DNA from: Polytrichum commune | Taxonomy: Eukaryota; Streptophyta; Polytrichopsida; Polytrichales; Polytrichaceae | Reading direction: 5' to 3' | Assembly: GCA_950295325.1 (NCBI GenBank) | Contig: OX485804.1 | Location: 50,344,001-50,408,000 of the forward strand | DNA: 64,000 nucleotides | Shown: positions 46,395 to 58,752 of the stretch, piece by piece | Position numbering within the stretch: the stretch's first letter is position 1 | Layout: each line of letters starts with the position of its first letter | Position numbers and translations under genes: made by a program | Notes under the pieces: generated by a model | Seen by the model: the letters and a program-made list of their open reading frames with translations, nothing else | What the model was told of the DNA's origin: nothing | Databases searched by the model: none

Positions 46395-47324
46395 CCGTAC
46401 GTTAAGGGCAGCTTCGGCACAAAATAATTCTAAAAATAGATGCCGAAAATTTTGGAAAATTATTGACATTTTTTGCCGAATATAAAATTAATTAATTTTC
46501 AAAATTGCCGAAAAGTAAGAAATTTTAACTTCTCACTAGAATTTTACTTACATTGGAAGCATATATGAATTCTGAAGGAGAGAAGGTGCTCCTTTTGTAA
46601 TCAAGCTCACTTACATTAGTCCACAAAGAATATGGGTCAAGAAGTAGCAAGACTCTAAGTGAGGCTTTTCAAATGTGTTGTACACAATTTTTTGGAGCCC
46701 AATTGAGCATAGAAGATGAAGTTTTATAGAATTTTGTCCGACTAAGAAAAGTTTAGAAATCAAGTAATCTTCCACCTCCAACAAGTTTTGTGTCAAAATA
46801 AGTCTTTATGCGAAAGATATGGAGAAAACATTGCAGCCGTGTAAAGATCAAAAAATTAAAATGCGTTCATAACAGTTTTTCGGAGCTCATTTGTGCATAG
46901 AAGATCAACTTTTTTGGAATTTTGTTGCTCTAAGAAAAGTTTAGAAATCAAGTAATCTTCCACCTCCAACAAATTTTATGTCATTTGAAGACTCTATGCA
47001 AAAGTTATGCGTGCTATAAAAATGAAGTCTAACTAGGTGCTTCACCTCAAACTTTACATATCCCATATGCATTGTTGAACACAACTCCACTCTACTTGTA
47101 TAAAGCACAGAGCATTCTCAACTCTTCACACAAATTGTGAAATCGTGAATGAACATCCTTGTTTACTGTTAGATAATAACTTCTTGGATGTGTGCCGAAA
47201 TTGCATTATTAAACTATTTAAAATGCCGAAATTTTTAGTATTTTTTTTTTTGCCGCCGAACACTGTTTTTTTACTTTTAATAATTATTCGGCAAGAGAGC
47301 GCCGAAGCTGCCCTTAACGTACGG
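46395..47324. mobile_element. 930-bp TIR element flanked by TA
   Basis: CCGTACGTTAAGGGCAGCTTCGGC at the left is mirrored exactly at the right end. Both ends are bordered by TA, consistent with a Tc1/mariner-type target duplication. TTCGGCA or TGCCGAA is repeated several times near both ends, as in subterminal transposase-binding repeats. It lacks a transposase, so it is non-autonomous. Confidence 0.7.
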
Positions 47325-47493
47325 TAAAGTGTCTGTTCGTAGGACATCCTTGGCCATACCCCAGGGTATTGGCGTTGGGTGTAATACTACTTCACCCTTT
47401 TCATGGAGTAGGCACTATGTTAATAACTATTGACATTTACCGATTTATCCGGTGGCATGGGCTTTGGGAGAAAGTGTGTTGTGTCCTTTAGGA

Positions 47494-48809
47494 TTAAGTG
47501 TGGTTTTGTAAGTTATTGATAGGTTGTTTATTTTCTATTCGTCTTTTGTGGATTAGAATTGAGTGTGCATATTGTATGGCGATTATGTTGATTTGCTTGA
47601 ATGTGTTCTTAATTTGTGATGTAGGGAGTTTAAGCTTTGTTTCCAATTCGTTCATTGAGGGGATGTGAGTTGTGGCTCTGGCACCTGATGCTAATACTAA
47701 GAGTAGGGTTGCATTCCATCCTCTTGCAATGAGGTTGTTCATGAGTGGTTGATATTTTGTGATTTTCCTTTCTTTTGTTTCGGCAGAGAACCTGTCATTA
47801 CAATATGTAAATTCAATGAATTATATAGTGATTTCTGGTGTGGGTGCTACCGGGGGCGATGAGTTGTATGGATGTCCTATGACACATAGTATGTCGGGTT
47901 TGAGCCTCGCATTACAATGACATCTTTGGGTGTCACATGTGCATGGGAATAGCCATGTGGGAACTGTGTTTTCTTGTGGGGAGTCGTTGTATGTGCCTGC
48001 ATTCATAAGTATATAATGCCTGGTTATTTTATTTGAGACGAGGAGTTTACGGATTTCCCATACGGCTTTGTTATGTCTGTTTGTGATTAGCGCGTGAACG
48101 TGTTGTTGTTTGCATTTAAGGAGTACATGTAGCCATGTGTCTACTTCTGATGAGTCGCAAATTGGACACGTATGGGATGGGTATGCGTTTCTACCAAAGA
48201 AGAGTTGTTTTCGGGCATGTCCCATATATTGTCTGGTTCTAAATTTTACTAAGTATGTTTTTTGTTTGTCTGTGATAACTGGGTTGTTCCAAAAATCGTT
48301 TGATAATGTTTTGTCAATGTCTTTGTTGTCTAGCCATTTATGAAGTTGGTGTGTTTTGGGTTGCTATAATTGTTAGATTAATATGTTTTTTATCATATTT
48401 GATGATGTATTTTCCAAGGTGTCAGATGGGGCCTTTATTTGGTGTGTCTTGCATTGAATGCCACCAGTCTTTTTGGAGGTAACATGGTGTGGGGTGGGCA
48501 TGTTCATATGTTGCTATGGCATCTCTATGGTTTAGTGTACACCCCATTTTGGCTAGTTTATATGCTTGTTCGTTGCCACTTATGTTCGTGTGGGCTTTGA
48601 CTTTATGGAGTGTGGTGGTTTGTGTGCGGAATTGCAACATCTGAACTATAGATTCAAGTATTTTTTTGTCTGGGTGGCTATTGTGTAAGGTTGGGTGTTT
48701 TGTTTGTGTGTTTACGAGGTATAATACATTAAGGCAATATGTAAATATGTGTGTTGGTTCATTCCGATATGTGGCAGTGAGGAGGCAGAGGGTGTGGTGT
48801 ATAGCCATG
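47494..48809 (-). pseudogene. LINE C-terminal half: RNase H end, zinc motif, endonuclease-like domain
   Basis: The minus strand continues a LINE-type polyprotein from the insertion point at 48809. First comes the C-terminal half of an RNase H domain (MAIHHTLCLLTA ... KVKAHTNISGNEQAYKLAKMG), then a zinc-binding-type segment CPICDSSEVDTWLHVLLKC. After that is a segment with KPDILCV, then FIEFTYCNDRF and KYQPLMNNLIARGWNATLLL, which together resemble the PD-(D/E)xK pattern of restriction-like endonucleases found at the C-terminus of some LINE clades. A TAA interrupts the frame just before FIEFTYCND and there are small shifts elsewhere, so this copy is dead. The RNase H call is firm; the endonuclease call is inference from motif order. 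Confidence 0.7.
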
Positions 48810-48829
48810 AGTCACTACAAGGAAAACAC

Positions 48830-49085
48830 GAAAAAATGACTACGGCCATATGACCGGATAGGACTATCGGTTTTAGGGTAGTCATGTTGAACCAAAGTGA
48901 TGACTAGAAGTGACTTTAGTCATCATATGACTAGGTTTTTAGTCGTATCGGACATGACCTAGATGGGAACTGTGTAGAGAACGTGTGGGGGAACATGTTC
49001 TCTCAATAATTTTTATTTTCATGATAGTCGTAATGAACCATATGACTAAAATTAGTACTTAGCTTACTACGATTTCCAGGTCCTA
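48830..49085. repeat. Left subterminal TGACTA/TAGTCA repeats of the CACTA element
   Basis: Repeated ATGACTA, TAGTCAT and ATGACCGG-like words in both orientations. Matching clusters recur from about 50,880 to 54,900. Confidence 0.75.
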
Positions 49086-51719
49086 ATAGTGAATGGTTTT
49101 TATATTGCATTTGGACTTTCTTCATACTTATTCATGTTGTGAGTCCCCAATCTTTGATCATTTTAGCAAATGTTTTATGGCAATGGCATTTTTGCTGGTT
49201 GTATATTGAATATTTAGAATACAACCATTTTTTACTTATTTGCAATGCTTTTGAGTTCGATTAATTTCATGCAACATCATAGTTTATTTCTTGGCTTTGC
49301 AATGTGCAATAACATAGTCCATACAATCCCAAAAAAATGATATGTGCATATAGCTAATATCTTTGACATGCGACCTCCCTTCCTAATGTCAAACAACATC
49401 ATCTTCCAAATCTAGATCTCCTTCCACAATGTCCAACCCCCGGTTCAACGTCTTCCATAGTTAGAGCCATGCATCCCCTCAATACATGGGTACCATATAC
49501 CATGTTAAAGGAAGTGGATATGGGCTTTGGGCCATGATGTTCTTCGTCCTTGCCTTACTACAAACTATGCATTTCAGGTCTTTTATCTATCTTTGGTGAT
49601 ACTTTTGAGCTTCGTGGCTCTCTTCATAAAATAATCTTCCACCCATCTTTTCTCTTGTCATTTAAGAAAAAATAATTATTGCACATGAAGGGGAAACGCA
49701 AATGAGTCTACTGAATAAGGGATCAATTGATCAAATTTGAAGAGTGTGAATCATTTACACATGTATTTGATACTCCAAAAATTGTGAAGCAATTTAAGAG
49801 GAGAAACATTGTAATTAAACGCGTTATTCAAGAACCTTGGTATAGTGGATTAATTTATTCCTTTGGGACCCTTGTGAGCTCTACCTCCTTGAACTCCTCT
49901 TCTTCCATGGTAGTGGCATCTTTGTCATCCTCGAGTCCATCATTAATTATGGTAGGATTGTTGTTGTAGCACATATTTTATAAACCATGGGTTTGCTTTG
50001 CACATACTTTTGAACTCCATTTTCAAAAGCAATTGCCTTACAAATGACAATAATTCATTCATGGCCTTTGTTGCTTGCTATGCAAATACACCCCATCCCA
50101 TGTATGGATGTGCTGACACTCTAACCTCCCACTTCCTATTCCAATATGTAAAATGAGTGAGCTTCAGAATTGCTCATAAGCCCCATCGCCCATGGAAAGT
50201 ATCTGTCCCAAAATTACACGCCAACTTTTGTTGGTTGCTAAATGAAGTAGGCTCTCTCTCCCTTTGAAGTAGTAGAGTAGCTGAAATTATAGACTTTAAA
50301 ACAACAATTGTTGCGGCCTACACATAAGGTCTCCGCATTTCCTATAGGTTTGAATGCAACATAGTAAACTATACACCATCCCACCTAGATATTGCTTAGA
50401 AGAAGAAAAAAACATCAACAACATCTAGCAAGCATATCATGATTAATTTCTTGAATTCAAGATCTTGCTTGTACTCTCGAAGATGTTTGCGAATGGTTTT
50501 CTTTTATAACATTTTGCACCCATGCATTTTTATATATAGGCATGCATAACTTGTGAGTTGTTGTCTATATGCTTCCTTCTCCTCTATGTTCCACAATTAC
50601 AACTGCAAAAGATCCTCTCGTATTTTCGGATCCATTTCCAAATGTTTCTATGCAATTAAAGGGGATCCAATTCATTTCTTGTACATGATAGTCATGCGAA
50701 GGACATATACAAGTCCATGAATGACGGTTGGATTATTTAGAATTTCACTATGATTGAAGTCGATCACGTCTATGCCTAGTCAACTTATGACTAGTTGTAG
50801 TGTTCAATAAAACAAATAAATGACTACCAATAGTTATCAATGTAGTAAGCAATGAAGAAAGACCTAAACCTAACAGAGGATCTGTGACTAAGAATAGTCA
50901 TACATTTAGGACAACCATGACTAAATGTAGTCATTCTCTTTGTAAACCAATGACTACATGTAGTCATCAAGATTTTTTTTTAAATAAAAATAAAAATCTT
51001 AAACCTACATGCAACGTAAATGACATGTCTACCCTATCCCCGTGGGTTACCTATCCTATTGCCGCACGATTTCCTTGTAATTCCATGGCCGAGTATCTAT
51101 TTCCGTGGCCGCTTCTCTTTTTGCCCCAGTGTGTTGTTCTTCGACCTTGATTTGTTCTTTGGCGTTCTTTCTTTTGGTCCAACGTGTTTTGTCCTCTCCT
51201 TCCTCTCTTTACTTGAAGTCTTATTGTTACATTGAGGTGTGAGGCTTTCTTCTAGGTGTCTCTAACCTTTAAAACAATTGTTGTCTCAATATTGGTCTTC
51301 CACTCCAAGGAAAATGGCTCAAATACCTCCACTCTTGGCGTCTTCCTTTGTACATGTGATATTGAGGTCCATAGCCAATTTATTGGGTGAGCATGTGGAA
51401 GAACTACTCCAAGGAATTACTAGAATACCACAGATATCGAGTGTTGTTTTGGATTGAATGTCAAGGTTGTTGTCTAACATGTTTGAGGACTCTAGGGACG
51501 TTCCTATTCTAGGCAAGAGAAGGTCAACTCCTCATAGTGGTTGTTCCAAATCAGGGTGTAGACCTTCTTCTAATTGATGTTCCATGTTTGATCCAGTGTT
51601 AGACTAAGAAAGGAGGACATGCGCACTAGAGGCAGTGTAGGTGACGACAACAACGAGATGACAAAGTGGGGCGAATAGCGCACACCGCTGTTGAGTCAAC
51701 AACCCGCAGCAAAGGTACG

Positions 51720-54700
51720 TAATCCTAAACCCAAAATCCTTAGAGAATATGACTAAGACTAGTTATTAGTTTAAACAATATGACTAGGACTAAGTATTAC
51801 TTTAAAAAAAACATGATTAAGACTAGTCATTTCTATAGAAAATGTGACTAAGACTAGTCATCTAAGTCATAGGTATGATTAATTATGTCATTATTCTAGA
51901 AAACGTTACTACAGCTAGTTGTGTGGTTAGTCATCACTAGTGGTTGTGTATTCACTTGTGAATAACCCGTGTGTATAGGAAAAACGCCAAATATCATAGC
52001 CTCAAATTTGGGAGGTAAGAAGATAACCCTAGAAATGCCGGCAATCCCTTTGGGATTTAGGGTCCCTAAGCTTTATTTCCAAACATTGATCACAAAACAA
52101 TCATACAAGCAAATTAAAATGTTAAAGGAGTCATGACACGATGATGGATCCAACCATGACTACTTGTAAGAGGGATGCCAACATAGATGACCTAGTGATT
52201 CCGTCTTCGAATATTGACGACCTTGGAGGCGAAACCCCTAGACGTGCAAATAACAAATGTAGAGTTGGAGCTCTTAACTGCAAAACGAGCCCATTTGCGT
52301 AAACAAAACGGATGGGAAGGCCAATTGTCTCTAAATGCAATTGCGTAGAGGGATGTGTTGTTGTGAAACCATGCATCTGAACAACGAAGTCGAAGATGAA
52401 AGGTGTCTAAGCAGCAACATTCATGGGTGGCAAAAAAAAAGCAATGCGACAAGAAAAGATGTATTGTCGTGGTGAGGAGGAGATCGTAACAAACATGGTG
52501 AGTTCCAAACTCTTAAATTTTGTGTGAGTAGTTGTAGGCCATATTTTATTATTATTCAACAAGTATTAATCTAACGAAATGGAAGATTATATCAATGTAG
52601 GCAATTGAGTTGGATAGGGCTCCATCACATGAAGAGATTGAGATGAAGTCGCAGAGACGAAGGGGGATGCAATACAAAAGGCTAGGACGAGCCACATGTC
52701 TATTGTTTCCCGTAGAAGAAATAAATTTGACTACAACTCTTTGTCCAACTGCTTGAAAAATATGGGCCGAGACCTACACATATGTATAAAAGAATCAGAG
52801 AATAATATGAAATTGATGTTGGATGCTCTTAACATTGTAAGGGTAGAAAACACATGTACTGGAAAATAAAACATTGAAACACATGTTACAAGCAGTTTGG
52901 CAGAAAACCCAAAAGAAAAGCATTTTCTCCTCGAGTTTGAAAATGAGAGCATGGAAAATGAATTGAAGAAAAACCAAAAGTTTGAATAAACTATGAGAAA
53001 TGTAGGATTATTTACAATTATGCTTGCAATGTAATGTGTAGTCAAGTTTGTGTAATATATGACTAGTAATAGTTATGTTTGTGAAGTGCAGAACTAGTAG
53101 TAGTCATATTTGTGAAATGTATGACTAGCAATAGTCATTATTTATTGAAATAGTACTAGACGTAGTTATTAATTTAATATTTTTACAACAATTGATGAGG
53201 TTGCCCAGTTCAAATTACAACTACGACTACACAATCATTGTAAAAGGAAAAAAAAACCTAAGAAAAGAAATAAGCAAGAAGCGAACAAATGCAACGAGGA
53301 GGAAAAAATGTTGATTTAACATTATAGCATGAGGCCCATCCAAAAGTTTAGAAAAAGAGAAAATGAGTCATGGAGGTGGAGAAATTCCAAATCAACATAA
53401 ATTATCACAGAAAGCCAATGATAAACATGAAAACCGCACGAGAGCAGAGGAGCCCAAAGACAAAAATTACAAAACATAAAGGATAAAATACAAACAATGT
53501 AACGGATAAAAAGGATAAGAAAAATAAAGAAGGGAAGAAATAACAAAGAGAAGCCACCAAAAATGTAAAGATAAATATGCCAAACTGTGTGACCATTTAA
53601 TATTTCATCAAATTGCATGTTTACTTTCATGGCTTTTCCATGAGGTTTTGACATATGTAATCATTGGAATTGTAGGTAGTTGTAGCGGATAAAGAGGTCC
53701 CACCACCCTCCACATTTTCAATAGGGGATGTTATGGAAATGATGGATTATGAAAAATGAGAGGACAAAAATGTGGTTGCACACCGAATAACGACAAATGT
53801 AAAGGAGTGTATATTACATGAAGTTATAGCATATGCATGTTGTGTGTCTCTGGAGGTGCAAAGGAGCCACGACAATGAATATAACCTCTTCAAAAGTGTA
53901 GAATTGGATGACCCTTCCATCAAGAAGATTGGAGAATTTATAAGCAATTTTATCATGTAGTCCACTGAGTTTTTACGTTGTGCATGTGTGTGTCATAGAT
54001 GAATGTAGGAAACATATTTTGGGTAGAGGATTGGTAGTAGTGTATATCATCTGGAATTAGTAGTTTGAATTTGCTTAGTGGATGACATGTGTATGTGAGA
54101 TATCTTATAGTAAAGTATTTGAAGATATTGACTATGATTTGCCATCTATTGTAGTAAAATATTTCAATATATTGACTATACAAATTCATCTATTATAGTC
54201 CATTGCTTGAATATGATAACTATACTCAGTCATATTTTGCTGTAAGTTGTTTAAATATGATGACTAAATTTAGTCATATCATAGAATAATGTGTGAAGGT
54301 GATGACTATGCTTAGTTGTTTTATTCATACGAATAATGTAATTGTCATGAATATAACATTCGATGTTTTTTAATATTATTATTTATAGTCATATCAAATG
54401 ACTACATTTAGTCATCAAAATTGAAACGCTTATTACTAGATCAAAAATAATGACTAACCCCTCAAAATGCAAAGCGCCAAAGATGATTCATTTTAGCAAG
54501 CAATCATGTATCATATGATTATTATTAGTCACAATATGACTAATAATAGTTGTTAATGGATAAACATATTTGTTATATAACTACACATAGTGAAGATCAT
54601 GTAGTCATGTAAATACATAACATGACTAAGTTTAATCACATAATTATGACTGTTTCTAATCAAAAGACATGACTATACATGACTAAATATAGTCACATAT

Positions 54701-54900
54701 GTATGACTAAAAATAGTAAAAATGACGAAAGGTCGAGGGGCAACCCAAAACGAGGTCCCAAAACCCCATGGGAAACTCGCCATGGGGAACGAAAATTGTC
54801 CGATATGACCATAGTCATTTTGTCTGGAGCGACTGGTTCGACATGACCATGTTGAAGACTATAAATGGTGTTAGTCATCAGTGCACTTTCTTACCTATAT
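51720..54900. repeat. Dense TGACTA/TAGTCA repeat region of the CACTA element
   Basis: Many short palindromic units such as ATGACTAAGACTAGTCAT and ATGACTAAATTTAGTCAT, densest at 51,740-51,960 and 54,220-54,900. No coding sequence is recognised between them. Confidence 0.7.
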
Positions 54901-54946
54901 TAGTCATAAATCCCAGTCATTTTTTCGTGTTTTTCTTGTAGTGAGT

Positions 54947-55598
54947 TCTGCCCGTAAAATATTTTGGAGTCCTGGTAGTCTCTCTGCAATATTGAGATTT
55001 TTGAAAAGGTTATATATGCCATATCCTGCTTTTTCTCGCCTCCAATGCTCTTGGGTTATTGCTTTGGGAGGTATAAATGATCTATCCGTGTAATAGCAGA
55101 ATTGTGGTTGGTATTTGAGGGGTAGGCATGTGTTGTGATTGTTAGTTAGGGGGATATTGGTAGTTTGGGTCATATGTGAGTTGGGACCATTTCTTACTAT
55201 GATTTACTGAGGTATTCAGTGGTGTTGGTGGTACGGTTGTGTTGAATATAGTGGGTATTAGTAATGTGTTGCAAATGATGTCCATGTGACGTGCATATCC
55301 TCTTGGCCTAAAGGGGGATGTTTTGTGATGTATGCACAGTACACGGATGTCACAGCTTTCTATTCGGGGTTCGATTTGTAGTTCTGGTGGTATTGTGGGT
55401 TCGTCATATGTAATGGTATCTGCTTTGAAGTGTGTGATAACGTGTGAGACTAAGAAAGGGCTTTCATGGGGGTGAAGGTTATGATACCAGTTTGGGTCAG
55501 TTGTTATGAGTATTAATTATAATTGTGTTTGGGTTGTTTTTGGCTACGAGTCTTGCCCAGTGGAGGGCTTGTTGGGTGTCATTTTCTATATGTGGGTG
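54947..55598 (-). pseudogene. LINE upstream part: RNase H start and preceding region
   Basis: The minus strand carries CYYTDRSFIPPK ... HWRREKAGYGIYN ... LPGLQNILRAEL, the N-terminal half of the RNase H domain. The last codons run straight into the CACTA insertion and resume at 48809 (RAEL then MAIHH). Upstream is about 120 codons of further open frame (55,160-55,525, for example SHVITHFKADTITYDEP), with one frameshift before QALHWARLVAKNNPNT. I recognise no reverse transcriptase here, so the element is truncated or rearranged 5' of RNase H. Confidence 0.65.
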
Positions 55599-56095
55599 CA
55601 CGGGTAGATCACTTAGTGCATTTTAAAAACGACGTGCGGCATAATATAGAGAGGATTAAAATCATTTGAAATAAAAATTATAAAGGAATTCCAAATAATG
55701 AAGGGGCCATTAAATGTAGACAATCCCATTATAAGTAAGTTAGATGGACATAAAACGTGGGCCATTATTTATTTGTAAAATTAATATAGGGGCTGAAGAT
55801 AAGGATCCTAGAAGGTATGTTTAGTATGGTATGTAAATGGGTTTAGGACTCATGGGGATGGATGATAATTGGGATTTCCGTCTGTCCAAAATTACTTAAA
55901 AGGAATATAGAGTACAAAAAATTGCAGTGACTTGGAAAATATAAGTAATGGAAGGGTGCAAACAAATGGGCCATTTTTTAAATTTAAGTAATTATAGGGA
56001 GGCTTTAATTCAACCCTTGAAGGTAAATAGCCCCAAAACAAAAACCCCCCAGCCGTACGTGGTGCACAAAAATGCCTTAGAGTGATCTACCCGTG
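55599..56095. mobile_element. 497-bp hAT-like MITE, TSD TGTGGGTG
   Basis: Terminal inverted repeats CACGGGTAGATCACT and AGTGATCTACCCGTG are flanked by the perfect 8-bp duplication TGTGGGTG (55591-55598 and 56096-56103). An 8-bp target site is characteristic of hAT elements. The inverted match extends imperfectly inward to ACGTGCGGC. No transposase. Confidence 0.85.
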
Positions 56096-56750
56096 TGTGG
56101 GTGGTATGAGCCCAAAATGAGTGCTCATATTTGTTTTATGTTTAGAATTTAATTAGAATTGCAATTGGAGTGTTATTGAAACAATCAAAAGTATAAAAAG
56201 AGTGAGGCTTGGTGTGGATTTATGTTTAGGCCTTAAGCCATTTTGTGTGGTGAATTAGAAGCTTAGTGACATTAGGGAGTGTTTTGATTAGAGGAGTAGT
56301 GCTTGATGAGGCAAGGGGAAGTGCCTTTGATTTAATTGTTTGAATTAGAACGTGTTCTTGTTGGTTTAGGGGTTGAAGGGTTAGCGGAGAGGATGAGGTC
56401 CTACTAAGGGGGAGAAGGTTAAGGGGTTGTGATTGGATGCCGAGGGAAGCTATCTTATGAGCGATGAGCAGTGAGCGGTGAGCGGTGAGCAGTAACACAT
56501 GAGCAATGATTCCAAATTTAGTAAAGACACACGGGTTTAGGGTACACAACCAAAATTTTGACAAATTAATTGCATATTTTCAATTGTAAATTGCCAATAT
56601 TTTAAATGAAGCACAAGTGAAAGGGCCCTATTTCCATAGATCATTTAAAACACTTTCAATTCATTGCTGATTTTTATTATAATAATCCAAACCAATACAT
56701 GTCATTTATTGACATCCTTATACATGTAGTTACAACCAACACTTGCACAA

Positions 56751-56840
56751 CTACTCACATTCCACAACACCATCAAGCTCAAGTAGGTGCATAACCTCAT
56801 TATACGTACATGTAGGTGCCATAATTGTGAGCCACTCAAA
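56751..56840 (-). pseudogene. Duplicate last exon of the MULE/SWIM gene
   Basis: On the minus strand this codes for TYNEVMHLLELDGVVECE and a stop, closely matching the end of the gene at 57327 (TYNEVMRLLELAGIVECE). Homology continues into the 3' flank (about 56,630-56,850 against 57,208-57,420). It follows a GTGAGCAG acceptor-like sequence, so it could act as an alternative last exon or be a remnant of a tandem duplication. Confidence 0.7.
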
Positions 56841-56937
56841 CTGCTCACGGGTTGAATTAAGGCCCAGAATCTACAAATGAAAGGAAATTAGATATTAGAA
56901 ATAGTCAATATGTAGGTAACTACTAGGTTTTGAGACA

Positions 56938-57135
56938 TCCGCCTGTGGATGCGAGTTGTGTAAGAGACTGGTATTAGGTCTGTATCAACCCGGGTTCGAA
57001 TCCAGTTGGTTACATTGACTGGTGCTATCCCAAATTGAGCTAGTGATAAAGCAGGAATAATTTATAGGCGGATACCAAGAAGATGTTACTACGCGGATGT
57101 GCGTAGAATCTTCTCAATTTTTTATTTTTTTTAGA
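56938..57135 (+). repeat. Possible tRNA-derived SINE
   Basis: A perfect pol III B-box, GGTTCGAATCC (56993-57003), lies about 40 bp after a loose A-box-like sequence (TGGATGCGAGTT). The sequence ends in a T-rich run at about 57,118-57,131. It sits between the two copies of the MULE/SWIM 3' end. The upstream box is weak, so this is tentative. Confidence 0.35.
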
Positions 57136-57326
57136 AACTTGTTATTATTTATCCATGTCAATCAATCAAACCGCTCACGGTTGGGTCGTAGTCTAAATAG
57201 AAATGAAGTTACTGAATCATTTGAAATACTTCCAGCCCATTGCTGATTTTTATTATAAAAATCCAAACAAAAACATGTCATATTTTGACATTCAAATATA
57301 TGGTACTTAATAGACCATTTGCAATA

Positions 57327-58693
57327 CTACTCACACTCTACAATACCAGCAAGTTCAAGTAGTCGCATGACCTCGTTATAGGTATATGTAGGTGCATGAA
57401 TGAACTTGTCACTCTCGTAATCCACCTTGTACAAAAATCTAAACACATAATAAAGATGTTTACAATACACCCATTTTCCTTTCTTTCCCAATGCATGAGA
57501 GGACATTTTCGTGAAATCCGGGCATGTGCAATGCGGGATGTCGCCAATTGTGACATGGTAGGTGATATCCTGCTTGGAGACAATGTTGATTATCACTCCA
57601 AAGCCCGGATATGGAATGGCAGTGACCCCAACCACATAGTAACCCTCCATGAGTCCGGCGCTCTCCCATTTGTTTTTGTGATCCGCTAGCGGTGTTGTTG
57701 GATTACGACGCACTGTCTTCCCAAACTTGAATGTAGGGTGGGCGTCTGGGTTTGGTGGCATAGAAAAATACGAGCGAGGGATGGGGAGAGTTGCGATTGT
57801 TGAAAGCCTACGACGAGGGGACAATGCCTCCCTCAGCTGTAGTTGAAATCCAGCATCTTCAAGTGCCAAAACCTCCTCTCGCGATAGATTGGTACCTATC
57901 TTCACCGGCCATGTGTTGGGTACTATAGGCCAGTCCAACACATATTTCTTCTTACTGCCACTCACACAACGTTTGATGTCGTCAGGGCAAAACCAAAATT
58001 CATACTCCACATTGTTGGGAGAGCGAAATTCCTTCCTGAGCCCTTTGTATGTTGGAGCAGGTGTGCCATGTTTCCCAGTCCCGACTTTGGCATTGCACAT
58101 AGTCCCTGTGATGGCCTGCAGTGCCCAACATCGTTTGGCTGAGTTGGGTGGTAATCTTGCAATGTGCCACTTGGAAGCAAGACAATCTGTCTCTAACACG
58201 GATGTAGTATGAGCCACACCATGAATTGTAGAACTCAACGATTCCTCTATGCGTTGACGAGTTGCTCGGGTGTTGGGACGAGGAATGGAATAGTTCACTT
58301 TGTCGGGTCGATGAGAGTCACAATCAGCACCCGGTGGTAGGTTGAATTTGCGTTTGGTGGAACCAAAGAGCTCTGACCCTTCCAATGCACAATCTCTAGT
58401 GTTGACGTCTTCTGCCCCTGGATAAGACTTCATGGCATCGGCCAACATTTTTGGATCTCCACATCTCGCAGCCGCTTTGAGTTTCAAGGATGCCGAATCA
58501 TGACCTTTACCATCAGACCCCCTTTCAACCATGTCCGGTAATTTGCAATTTGTATGAAGGCACGGATCATGTCGTCCACTGTAGCTTCATATAAACAAGT
58601 CATCTTGTTGCCGGACTGTTGGAGCCATTTGTTGTGTACAGTCTCTGCAAGGTTGCATGTTGGCATTTCCGCACGCTCTTCTATTGTCATATC
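57327..58693 (-). pseudogene. MULE-like gene, C-terminal part with SWIM zinc finger, frameshifted
   Basis: The minus strand begins after an acceptor (CATAG before GATATG) with MTIEERAEMPTCNLAETVHN and MIRAFIQIANYRTWLK. It then shifts frame inside a five-G run near 58,524. The downstream frame (ERGSDGKGHDSASLKLK...) is open to the stop at 57327. One additional base in the G run would restore continuity, so this is a 1-nt frameshift or sequencing error. Near the C-terminus CTCPDF ... WVYCKHLYYVF fits the CxCx(n)CxH SWIM zinc-binding motif, common in MULE-type transposases and their domesticated relatives. The end is TYNEVMRLLELAGIVECE. Confidence 0.7.
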
Positions 58694-58752
58694 CTATGAA
58701 CAACACACAAATACAAGGATAAGACAAACATAAGATAGATTATATATCTAGG

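Larger units (their letters stand above)
48813..54943. mobile_element. Non-autonomous CACTA (En/Spm) transposon, 6,131 bp
   Basis: It begins CACTACAAGGAAAACACG and ends with the inverted repeat CGTGTTTTTCTTGTAGTG, the classic CACTA terminus, with a 3-bp AGT target duplication (48810-48812 and 54944-54946). The terminal match extends through AAAAAATGACT. Both subterminal regions are packed with short direct and inverted copies of TGACTA/TAGTCA, as expected for transposase-binding repeats. No ORF resembles a TNP2-type transposase, so movement would need a partner. It inserted into the RNase H domain of a LINE. Confidence 0.93.

Noticed and set aside
47494-48809. Bacterial-style endonuclease gene
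   Set aside because: RNase H and the zinc motif precede it in the same degraded frame, so it belongs to the LINE rather than being a separate gene.
52731-53654. Minus-strand hydrophobic ORFs inside the CACTA element
   Set aside because: Phe/Leu-rich translations of AT-rich DNA with no transposase motif and overlapping frames; not supported.
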